Positions 7,072 through 14,665 of a stretch of 14,728 nt of DNA are shown one piece after another. The DNA lies in assembly GCA_026770585.1 (NCBI GenBank), contig MU646546.1, positions 295,544-310,271 of the forward strand, given 5' to 3'. The notes under the pieces are model-generated. The model did no database searches and had not been told where the DNA came from. It was given only the letters and a program-made list of their open reading frames with translations. The DNA is from Baffinella frigidus (lineage: Eukaryota > Cryptophyceae > Cryptomonadales > Baffinellaceae). The stretch's first letter is position 1, and each line of letters begins with the position of its first letter. The position numbers and the translations under genes were made by a program.

Positions 7072-10000
7072 GTCTGCGAAACAAAACCCCTGCTAGCCAT
7101 AACTCCAGCATGCAACGCAAGTCCGTGTGGTGTCTCGTTCGAATCACGGTGGGCGGGGCGGGGCGGGGGGCAGGGAGGCTGACAGAGCTGTTCGCTGTGC
7201 AGACTGAGAGCGCGGAGGATGCGGCGTATTATGCCAGCAAGCAGCCTGGTCCCCAGGGCCCGGATGGGGTGCGTGGCCCGCGCGGCTTTGACGGGCACAA
7301 CGGGAACACGGGACCCCGGGGGCCGATGGGCCTCCTCGGAACGGCGGGCGGCCATGGGTGCGCGCCTGCCCGCCACTTGGAACCATTCTTGCATTTGGCA
7401 CGGTGCAGAAACACATCAAGCAGACAACCACGTTTCCGTCACGGGTTTCCCTCACTGTCAATGCCTCCCCGCGGGGGGGGGGGCGCATCCCGCGCTCCCG
7501 AGGGAAGCTCTCGGCCCAGAGCTTCCCGTGCGAAGGTGTTGCACCAGACCCCAGACCCGCATTACACCCTTCGACCCTGACCGCCGTGGACACTAACGGC
7601 GGACATGCAGTCCACGATCTCCGCTGCGACAACGTATGCACCCACCCCCCGCAGACTGACGAGGGGGTGGCACTGCTCCAGGTACCGCAGGAGCATCCCG
7701 TGCGAACCACCAGCCCTCAGAAGTGAACCAAATCGAGCGATCGCACCAGTTGATTTCCCCCGGGTGGTGAATCCTCAGGATTCACCACCCAGGGGAATTG
7801 CCCACAAGTCTCCATATCGCGATTTGGTTCACTTCTGAGGGCTGGTGGGTGCGAAGGAGTTGCACCCGCAGACTGAAGTGGGGGCGGCCCTGCTCCAGGT
7901 ACTCGGGCCCTGCCGGGAACGCGGGGCATGTTGGCATCTCCGGCCCCGAGGGCCCTCGCGGCCCTGAGGGCCACTCTGGGCGCTCTGGCCGGGAGGGATC
8001 CCCTGGGGCAATGGGACCGATTGGGCTGCAGGGCTACCACGGGAGGCAGGGGCCGAGCGGGTCGACTGGTGCGATGGGCCCGTCTGGACAGGTTGCGACC
8101 CCCACCCGTTGCGACCCCTGTCCGTGCGCCCGTCTGTGCTTGGAGCGAGGGGCGTGCTGTAGCGAACCCCCGCCATGCTGGGCTGTGGGCAGAAAGTGAC
8201 TTGGAACATGCGTGCTCTGCGCCTCCCCAGCCTACCCGCTGGCCGCTACGGGACCGGCTAGGTTACTCGAGCGTAGGCAAGAGTTGAGCGCAAGTCACGG
8301 ATCGAACCTCGCCGCAGTCCGTACCTTCCCACCAGGGGATCTATGCTTCCCAAGACAGCCAGCGGAGAGCAGTGCCCGCGATCGCTCTGCGCCACAACAC
8401 CCGCAGCTAGTTCGGACCGTCGCGTGTCGACCTCGCCAGGGGCACCTTCGCGTGTCGACCTTTCCCGTCACGTTCCCGACCGTTTGCTCCGACTCGGTCC
8501 TGGCACGCACCCGCACGCGCCCGCCCACACAGGAAGAGATGGCAATCCGACTCACCCTTTTCTCCGACCTTTTCTCTGACTGACCCTCGTGCTGTGTCTG
8601 GCAGACTATCATCGGCCCCGCAGGGCCTCCGGGCGCGCGGGGGGGTGCCGGCTACGCTGGTCCGACAGGGCGGGCCGGGCCAGGGGGCATGATGGGCTCG
8701 GAGGGGCACATGGGGATCGAGGGCCAGCGCGGCCCCGTTGGGATGCAGGGCCACGACGGGATGGAGGGGCGCCAGGGCAGCGAGGGTGCGCGCCCCACCG
8801 CCCCATGCTTGCCACGCGACGAGTGTGGGTGTCTAGGCTCCATGGGCAGCTACGGATGCAAGGTTATGAGGACTCCAAAGTAGATTCACGTAGATTCACC
8901 GCTCCGAGAGACACGCTCTCTTTGAACAAGTGTTTTTTAAAGGCGTTTTGCCGCTCCACGCTTGCCACGAGACGCGCTGCGTGCGTGCTTTACCCCCCCC
9001 CCTTCCGCAAGCCAGATCGGCTGCCCCTGAGCGGCACGGGCAGCGTGTGACGGCGCCGTGCCCGCAGGCCACGTGGGTTCATCCGGGCTGTCGGGTCGCG
9101 ACGGGCAGCTGGGCAACGTCGGGTGGGTTGGCGGCAAGGGCGGCCCCGGCCTCCCTGGGGCGCAGGGTACCCTGGGCGTTGTCGGAGCGGTACGCGGCAC
9201 CCCTCGAAACAACCCGTGAAATAACCTGTGTGCAGCGGAGCGCGCGCTTTTTCTGCATGCCAGGCGGTTCCATGCTTCCCACCACTCGTTTCGCCACATT
9301 TTTTCCATTCCACTTCGTATGGACAACACCTGTAACTGGTTGGGTCCCGGGACCGTACACTTTCAAAACTTTGGGCCAAACATTAGGAAACGAGGCAGCC
9401 CCCAGCGTGTGGACTTCCAGTAAGACCCTATGCCCCCCCGCCCCCTCCATCACGGAACGCCTCCCCTGACCGCTGACCTCCCCCCCGAGCAGCTTGGACA
9501 AATCGGAACCCCGGGCCAAAACGGCCTCAACGGGAACCCCGGCGGGGTTGGCGCCTCTGGAGTGAGCGGGCCCCCGGGCGGTGCCGGCCTTCCTGGAACG
9601 CCTGGCGCCTCGGGACCTCAGGGCCCCGGCGGGGTACGTCGAACCCCCCCATAGCTTTCCGCCCGTCGCGCTACTTCGCCTGAAAATATGAAAACTTTCG
9701 ACCCGTGGCGGCCACGCGCCTTCCCGCAATATCCCGAACGGTCAAAGCCGAAGGGCGTGTTCTGAAACACGGTCCGGCGCCGCAGGTCAACGGCATCCAG
9801 GGCGCAGGGGGGCAGGGCGGCATGCCGGGCTGGCGGTACCCCGCCCCCGTCGTCATGCCTGCTCCCGCCGCGGGTCCGCCTGGCCCGCCGGGCCCGGCGG
9901 GGCCTGCGGGGGAGGAGGGGGCTGGCGGCGCTGGCGGAGTGGGTACCGCGGGAGCCGTGGGCGTTGCTGGCCCGCCCGGCCCGCAGGTTGTGTCCCCACT

Positions 10001-13000
10001 CGTAGTGATCCACGCTTTGGGTCCGCGCCGCCCTGTGTGCCCGCGGGTAAAGTCTCCATCCGGCCATTTCCGTGCAGTGCTGCGAGTTTCCCGCGCGTGG
10101 TGTTGCGTGCGTTGGGTTCGCGCCGCCCTGTGTGCCCGCGGGTAATGTCCCCATCCGGCGAAACCCGTGAAGTGCTGCGAGTTTCGGGATCGTACCACCT
10201 GTACCCTGTATTATGCCTGCGCCGGACCACGGTCGGTACCTTGTCCACCCCCCCAAACGATTCTACACCCGAAAGGAGACACTCTCGCATTGTTCGTAAT
10301 TCAGGTTCAACAGTTAGCACACGGGACTTGGGATTGGAACCGATACAGATCTGGGCGCAGCCAACATTTTTCCCGGACTCTTCCTTTCGGATTTGACGGG
10401 ACATTTTTTGGGACACATTATTTTCCAAAACCCATTTTCCTAACTCTTGGATCAATTCGACCGCAGGGTGAGCGGGGCGATCAGGGAGTGACCGGCGTTA
10501 CTGGCCAGAACGGAGCTGCTGGGCAGAACGGAGCTGCTGGAATGCCGGGCTCCCCCGGCACCAACGGTGCGTTGAGAGAGCTTTGCATGGTTCCTGATTA
10601 GTAGAGAGAAATGGCGGGCGTCATTTCCCGCCGTATTCGATGTGTAGAATAGATGCATAGACTTTGTGCCAACACGTATATTAACCATCACGGTGCAAAT
10701 TTTTGTGCATAGATTTTCCTTTGTTCAGCGATCTAGAAACATGTGATTGATCTCTGGACGCCAGGAGCGGGAAGGGGGAGGCCGCGACCCCACGACTTGA
10801 TCTCAGAAAAGCCTTGGTAAAAAGGGTTTCTCGCCAACGAAATTTACTACACAAACGCTTTACTATGACTAGTAAGATCAAACTGTGTAGTAAATTTCGT
10901 TGACAGAAACCCTTTCTAGAAAGCTTGAAACCCTTTCTATAAAGCTTGATTTGAGATTAGACTCGGGCTTCTGAGAGCTCGTCGCTGAATCAGGCCCGCT
11001 GCTGGCGTCCAGACAGAAATCGCAAGGGGGCGTGACCCCGCGAATCAGGCCCCTGAAAGCTCGTCGCTGAACCCTATGCGGCGAAACAGGTCTGCAAGGT
11101 TTCGCGGGGGTGAACGGCGTCAACGGCGTCAATGGTGCCAACGGGAACCACGGTACCGTTCCCCTTAGCAGAGGTTTGGTCCACTTCAGAGAACCCAAAC
11201 CGGCCTCTGAAGTGGACCAAACCGGCCGCCGGCCACCCGTACCCAGAGAGAAAGGCGTGCTGACTCACGCACCATCCACCACTTAGCAGCCAAGGGTGTC
11301 AACGGGACCCACGGTACCCTTCCTCTAGCTATTGACGTCAATGGTGCCAACGGGAACCACGGTACCCTTTCCCTCCACTCGCAGTGGCTCGCAGTGCAAT
11401 TTGTGGAACTTCCTGGAACTTCCATCGAACGTCCTGGAAGTTCGATTCGTACCCAGACCCGGCCACAAGAACCTTGGACCCTAAACCCTGAACCCTCCGC
11501 CCTAAACCGTAGGCTGCAGCTATAGAAACGTCGAGCGCCTAGGGGAGGCGCCACACGGTGGACTACGAACCTTTGATCAAAAGTCAACTTGCCCAGAGAC
11601 AATTAACTTCAAGGATTTTCTAGTGCAAATTTGGTCACGTTACACCCAGATATGAAACATTCGTAGCCCACCGTTGTGGTAGCAGCCACCGGGGCCTTCG
11701 ATGATGTCTCCATCTTAACGATTATGGTACACGCTGCGATTCATTCCAGGGTAAGGGGCTTGAAATGATTCCCAGAAATCCGGGGGAAATAGAACTCGAT
11801 CGCTGCTAAGGGGCCCCCGCCGACCCTCCCTCCCCTCTGCTCCCCTCCCATTGCTGAGGGTCGTGGCTCCCACGTAGCTATCCCTTAAGTGACAATAGGG
11901 TGAATATTCGCCCTAACTCGCCCTAGGCAGGTCCTAGGTCCCTACGGTAGGGCGCATGCGCCTACTGGCCACTTAAGGGATACGTCTGAGATAGTGAATT
12001 CATTACGAAACCACCCCAAGCTTGACGCTAGATTTGTTGGCGCAGACGTCTAGCCACACGTTCGAGAGCATGACTGTGCAGCAGAGCACGGCGGTCGCTG
12101 GCGCCACTTTTAAACCCCTTAGAGGGAGTTAAGCTCAGAAATGGCTCCAAGCACCGCCGCAATTTAAGTGTCCGGGGCCAACACCATCGTGGTTGTGCTC
12201 GACTCCAACGTGGATCTATCTTTCAGGAGCAACTCCACGCTCGTCCTTCGCGGACCCTAAACCCTACACCCTACACCCTACACCCTACACCCTACAACCT
12301 ACGCCCTACACCCTACACCCTACACCCTACACCCTACACCCTGCACCCTACACCCTACAACCTACGCCCTACACCCTACACCCTACACCCTACACCCTAC
12401 ACCCTGCACCCTACACCCTACAACCTACACCCCACACCCTACACCATAAATCATAACACGGTGGCGCTCGCCATGTGCCGTGTCATCTGCAAACACTTGC
12501 ATGGCGATTGCATTTGCTCATTTGCCGAGTTGTGCGTTGTGATTACCACGTGTGGGACTGTCCCCAGCACGCCACGGGGCCGGTTGTCTGAAGCGCGTGT
12601 CGTGCGATACATATATCAAGCCGTGCGATACATATATCAAGCCGTGCGATACACATATCAAACCGTGTGATACATATATCAAGACGTGCGATACATATAT
12701 CAAACAAGTGTTGACAACACACGAGCCTGCGATACATGTATCAAGCCGTGCGATACATATATCAACCACATGTTGAGAACACACGGGCGCCTACTGTCAC
12801 ACGACATTTCTGTAACAACTTTCGTTCCCCAGGTCTTCCCGGCATCAACGGCAACCACGGGCTGAACGGCGCGCACGGCGCGCATGGGCTGAACGGAGCG
12901 CACGGAGCGCCCGGAGGGAATGGTCGCTCCGTCACCGGCCAGGTGCACCACAAATCCTCGGGACTGTTTTGGTGTGCCAGAAAGTGGCGTCCGGGAATGT

Positions 13001-14665
13001 TCCGGTGTGCGAGAAAGTAGCGCATGCCTGATGCGAGGGTGTGTTGCGAAGCACCTGCCAGACTCATCTCAGACAATGTATTTCAAAAAGGGTTTCTCTA
13101 AAGTCAACTCCCCCACACCACCGTCAACTTAATACTTTTACAAGTAATAGTAAGCAATAAGGAGCGCCCGGAGGGAACGGTCGCTCCGTGAACGGCCAGG
13201 TGCACCAAAACTCGAATCCTTACACTTGTGTAGTCATTTTCATACATTCTGGGAATTCCCGAGCGTTTAAAAGCCTGACGGGGTGAAATCTGCGGGAATG
13301 TTTCGGTGTGCGAGAAAGTGGCGCCTGCCCGCCCTGTCGCTGCCTACCGGCTGCTGCTGTAAGTTGATAGGGTAACGGACTAAAAAAGGGGTAGTTAGGC
13401 CTACGGTATTATTCACGGTAGGCCGTAGGGTTTTTTGTAGGAGCCCCCCCAGGCCCCCTACGGCCTACTGTAGTCAATACCGTGGGCCTGATTACCCCAT
13501 TCTTAGTCCGTTGGCCCATGAAAGTGCCGCGTGTCGCACGCGCGGTCGATGCGAGGGGGTGTTGCGAAGACGGCTGGAGCTGCGATTCCGATGACTCGTT
13601 CGGCGGCACGGACGCTATGGTTTACACCCTGCGCCTTGAACCCTGGTTTGGGGTCACCGTCGGGGTTTGGGGTTTGGGGTTTGGGGTTACCCTAGCCGGC
13701 AGGGTGCGAAGACGGCTGGAGCTGCGATTTCAAAGGGAAACGGTTGCAACTTTTGAAAATGGATTCAATGAAAATTACTACACGAATGCTTTGATATTAC
13801 TAGTAAAACTCGTTATGTGTAGTAAATTTCATTGCCAGAAAGTTTTGAATTAAAACCGTTTTCTTATGAGATTCCGCCCCAGCCGGCAGGGTGCGAAGAC
13901 CTGTTGTGAAGCACCTGCCTGACGTTGCACCTGTCCTTGGAGGGTCCTTGCACCTGGTTTGAGGATTCGGTGTTTAGTGTTCAGGGTTAGAGAGCCCCGT
14001 CGGCGCGGCGCCAGGTCACTGGACAGAAGCCCGCGAGGTGTCCTTGACCCCGCAGGCTTCGAACGTGGCGCCTGCTTTTGTCCTCGGAGGGTTGCCCCTG
14101 TCCTCGGAGGGTCTTTCACCGCGGGCGCGCTGCAGACGCGTGTCTGTGCCTGACCGTGCGACTGACGGACTGGCTGACTGACTCCATGGGGCTGACTTGC
14201 TGACTCAATGGCTCACTGGATTGACTGACTGACTGACTGACTCAATGGCTGGCTGGCCGACCGGCTGAATGGCTCACTAACTGACTGACTCGATGGCTGG
14301 CTGCCTGACGGTTTGAATGGCTGACTGACTGACCGACTGAGTGACTGACTGAATGGCTGGCTGACCGACTGACTGACTGACTGGGGCTCGCTGTGCAGCA
14401 CGGAGTCCCCGGAACACCCGGCACCAACGGGGTCAACGGAGCCAACGGAGCCAACGGGGCCAACGGAGCCAACGGGCTTCCGGCCGCCCCTGCGGGTGTC
14501 CCTGTAGATCCGTGCGCCAGCTCCACCACGAACCTCGCAGACATCCGCTTGGTCGCGTGCGAGCCGACGGAGGGCTCGGACGTGTGCTGCTGCCGGGTGG
14601 AGATCAGCCATGATGGCGCATGGGGCACCGTGTGCGATGACTCGTTCGACGACACGGACGCTATG
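6691..14665 (+). CDS. Class A scavenger-receptor-like protein: TM, collagen repeat, SRCR domain (3' end outside window)
   Basis: Eleven exons: 6691-7071, 7203-7357, 7899-8091, 8605-8785, 9068-9189, 9493-9633, 9786-9986, 10467-10566, 11090-11152, 12833-12942 and 14399-14665. Together they total 1914 bases, 638 codons. Residues 1-19 are a basic cytoplasmic tail and 20-37 a membrane helix (VVLLAVSLLAVVAIVAV). Residues 38-140 are a stalk with two Cys, about 141-575 collagen Gly-X-Y (roughly 135 triplets), and from about 597 an SRCR domain (DIRLVAC...WGTVCDDSF). At most joins the split codon or triplet restores glycine register exactly. The order matches animal MARCO/SR-A1/SCARA5, which bind bacteria and debris. 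Signal-anchor topology (N-in) is inferred from the basic tail. The SRCR domain is cut by a donor at 14666, so further exons lie to the right. Function in an alga (prey or surface recognition) is inference. An ordinary secreted collagen-like protein is less likely given the membrane segment. Confidence 0.85.
7203..7357 (+). CDS. Exon 2: end of stalk and first 13 collagen triplets
   Basis: Acceptor gctgtgcag, phase 0 entry. TESAEDAAYYASK leads into PGPQGPDGVRGPRG and continues to GGH. The donor is CATGG|GTGCGC, phase 2, and the split Gly codon is completed by the first G of exon 3. Confidence 0.88.
7647..7685 (+). pseudogene. Copy of exon 3 acceptor region
   Basis: CGCAGACTGACGAGGGGG then CACTGCTCCAG|GTAC repeats the intron end and first exon bases at 7866-7903. 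The coding part diverges after four or five bases. Confidence 0.8.
7707..7848. mobile_element. MITE with 29-bp perfect TIRs and 7-bp target duplication
   Basis: The first 29 bases, CCACCAGCCCTCAGAAG through AACCAAATCG, are exactly inverted at the right end. GTGCGAA flanks both sides (7700-7706 and 7849-7855). Inside is a second palindrome, GGGTGGTGAATCCT plus its inverse with a one-base loop. At 142 bp and non-coding it needs a transposase in trans. The 7-bp duplication would limit the superfamily choice, but I do not assign one. Confidence 0.9.
7899..8091 (+). CDS. Exon 3: 21 uninterrupted collagen triplets
   Basis: Acceptor ctgctccag. The first G completes Gly, then YSGPAGNAGHVG through AMGPSGQ. 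The donor is ACAG|GTTGCG, phase 0. A copy of the acceptor region lies 217 bases upstream. Confidence 0.9.
8605..8785 (+). CDS. Exon 4: ~20 collagen triplets
   Basis: Acceptor tctggcag, phase 0. It starts TIIGPAGPPG, so the join makes a small Gly-X4-Gly interruption (GQTIIG). It continues to GRQGSEG and leaves a split Gly (G|GTGCGC). Confidence 0.88.
9068..9189 (+). CDS. Exon 5: 13 collagen triplets
   Basis: Acceptor tgcccgcag. GC completes the Gly codon, then HVGSSGLSGRDG to TLGVVGA. The donor is GCG|GTACGC, phase 0. The terminal Ala plus LG of exon 6 forms a proper triplet. Confidence 0.9.
9493..9633 (+). CDS. Exon 6: 16 collagen triplets
   Basis: Acceptor cccgagcag. LGQIGTPGQNGLNG continues to GPQGPGG. 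The donor is GGG|GTACGTC, phase 0. Confidence 0.9.
9786..9986 (+). CDS. Exon 7: collagen triplets with a 14-residue hinge
   Basis: Acceptor gcgccgcag. VNGIQGAGGQGGMPG is followed by a Pro-rich break (WRYPAPVVMPAPAA), then the most Pro-rich collagen of the protein (GPPGPPGPAGPAG) with one missing residue at GVG. It ends PPGPQ, donor CAG|GTTGTG, phase 0. The break probably makes a flexible kink. Confidence 0.9.
10017..10185 (+). repeat. Direct repeat of 74 bp in intron 7
   Basis: Segments 10017-10090 and 10112-10185 share TTGGG-CGCGCCGCCCTGTG, TGCCCGCGGGTAA, and GTGCTGCGAGTTTC, at a period of 95. No coding role. Confidence 0.85.
10467..10566 (+). CDS. Exon 8: 11 collagen triplets
   Basis: Acceptor gaccgcag. 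It begins with the Gly that completes PQG, then ERGDQGVTGVTG, a doubled QNGAAG, and MPGSPGTN. The donor is CAACG|GTGCGT, phase 1. Confidence 0.9.
10820..10916. mobile_element. Hairpin family A element, copy 4
   Basis: Arms AAAGGGTTTCTCGCCAACG and AAATTTACTACACA with inverse copies, around loop CGCTTTACTATGACTAGTAA. It lies in intron 8. The right end is followed by a ~21-bp tandem repeat (GAAACCCTTTCTAGAAAGCT). Confidence 0.85.
11090..11152 (+). CDS. Exon 9: 7 collagen triplets, Asn-rich
   Basis: Acceptor gaaacag. GT completes Gly, then LQGFAG, three VNG, ANG and NH. The donor is CACG|GTACCG, phase 1. Only 63 bases long. Two copies of its 3' end plus donor follow in the intron. Confidence 0.85.
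11173..11223. repeat. Perfect 19-bp hairpin in intron 9
   Basis: GGTTTGGTCCACTTCAGAG and its inverse flank a short loop. It lies 20 bases after the exon 9 donor and before the copies of that exon's end. Confidence 0.85.
11295..11320 (+). pseudogene. Copy 1 of exon 9 3' end and donor
   Basis: GTC AAC GGG ACC CAC G|GTACCC encodes VNGTHG with the donor kept. No acceptor gives the right frame. Confidence 0.75.
11329..11368 (+). pseudogene. Copy 2 of exon 9 3' end, possible 33-base cassette exon
   Basis: GTCAATGGTGCCAACGGGAA then CCACG|GTACCC is identical to the exon 9 end. A tctctag just before gives a 33-base exon (11329-11361), phase 1 to 1, so it could be included without a frameshift. It would add an imperfect segment reading AIDVNGANGNHG. 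Confidence 0.6.
11550..11680. repeat. Dispersed repeat with inverted ends, copy 2
   Basis: Counterpart of 4205-4345, found in an intron of the other gene. It has the same CACACGGTGG and CCACCGT ends and the internal AAAAGTCAACTTGCC. Confidence 0.75.
11879..11982. mobile_element. Hairpin element with TATCCCTTAAGTG ends
   Basis: Ends TATCCCTTAAGTG and CACTTAAGGGATA are exact inverses. The interior CCTAGG and CCTACGGTAGGG motifs also fold. It lies in intron 9. Confidence 0.75.
12241..12450 (+). repeat. CCCTACA tandem array (telomere-variant)
   Basis: About 28 seven-base units of CCCTACA, with CCCTGCA and CCTACAA variants, begin after two CCCTAAA units. Orientation is opposite to the array at 1350-1566. 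It translates as repeated PYTLHPT, which is an artefact. Another such array starts at 14685 and runs off the window. Confidence 0.9.
12598..12768 (+). repeat. 21-bp minisatellite with palindromic core
   Basis: Units are CGTGCGATACATATATCAAGC with small changes. The core GATACATATATC is near-palindromic, and one unit has the perfect palindrome GATACATGTATC. Two units are replaced by a TGTTGACAACACACG motif. It ends about 65 bases before exon 10. Confidence 0.88.
12833..12942 (+). CDS. Exon 10: 10 collagen triplets, Asn/His-rich
   Basis: Acceptor gttccccag. GT completes Gly, then LPGINGNHGLNG, AHG repeats, and APGGNGRSVTGQ. Two donors are possible. CAG|GTGCAC at 12943 (phase 0) fits exon 11 and forms QHG at the join. 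ATG|GTCGCT at 12923 (phase 1) would not fit exon 11 directly. A copy of this exon end lies at 13161-13208. Confidence 0.82.
13161..13208 (+). pseudogene. Copy of exon 10 3' end and donor
   Basis: GGAGCGCCCGGAGGGAACGG then TCGCTCCGTGAACGGCCAG|GTGCACC encodes APGGNGRSVNGQ with the donor kept, 257 bases downstream of the original. With an aataag acceptor it would be in frame with the earlier exon 10 donor. Confidence 0.8.
13369..13516. mobile_element. Hairpin family B element, copy 2
   Basis: GGGTAACGGACTAAAAAAGG, GTAGTTAGGCCTACGGTATT, and the matching inverse ending CCGTTGGCCC. Same family as 3640-3799. It lies in intron 10. Confidence 0.85.
13589..13644 (+). pseudogene. Copy of SRCR exon 3' end and donor
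   Basis: Encodes DDSFGGTDAM followed by GTTTACACCCTGC and CTTGAACCCTGG, matching 14635-14695 with a few substitutions. It lies upstream of the complete exon and lacks the first part of the SRCR domain. Confidence 0.85.
13738..13861. mobile_element. Hairpin family A element, copy 5
   Basis: AAACGG and AAACCGTTT ends, arms with GAAAATTACTACAC, loop AATGCTTTGATATTACTAGT. The outer arms differ from copies 1 and 3, while the core is conserved. Confidence 0.82.
14154..14388 (+). repeat. GACT-type microsatellite/minisatellite
   Basis: Degenerate repeats of GACTGACT mixed with GAATGGCTGGCT. It ends at the exon 11 acceptor. Its antisense frame gives Ser/Gln/Val repeats, which is not a gene. Confidence 0.9.
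14399..14665 (+). CDS. Exon 11: last collagen triplets and first half of SRCR domain
   Basis: Acceptor cgctgtgcag, phase 0. HGVPGTPGTNGVNG and four ANG triplets end the collagen region. A linker LPAAPAGVPVDPC follows, then the SRCR start DIRLVACEPTEG, CCCRVEISHDGAWG and TVCDDSFDDTDAM. These match the RLV, GRVEV-HxGxWGTVCDDxWDDxDA signature. The donor is CTATG|GTTTAC, phase 0. The remaining SRCR (VVCRQLG and later Cys) must be in the next exon. Confidence 0.9.

Noticed and set aside
9618-10256. Long minus-strand open frames opposite collagen exons 6-8 introns
   Set aside because: High-GC Gly/Pro codons on the plus strand leave few stops on the other strand. The plus strand has phase-matched exons.
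12168-12257. Short frame VSGANTIVVVLDSNVDLSF and onward
   Set aside because: It looks mildly like a repeat-helix fragment, but it is only 30 codons between stops, has no clear acceptor and donor in a usable phase, and runs into the telomere-like array.
12193-12456. Open frame rich in PYTLHPTP repeats
   Set aside because: It is a direct translation of the CCCTACA array with no start context or other support.
12598-12768. CRISPR-like spacing of 21-bp repeats
   Set aside because: The units are contiguous, with no unique spacers, in a eukaryotic intron.
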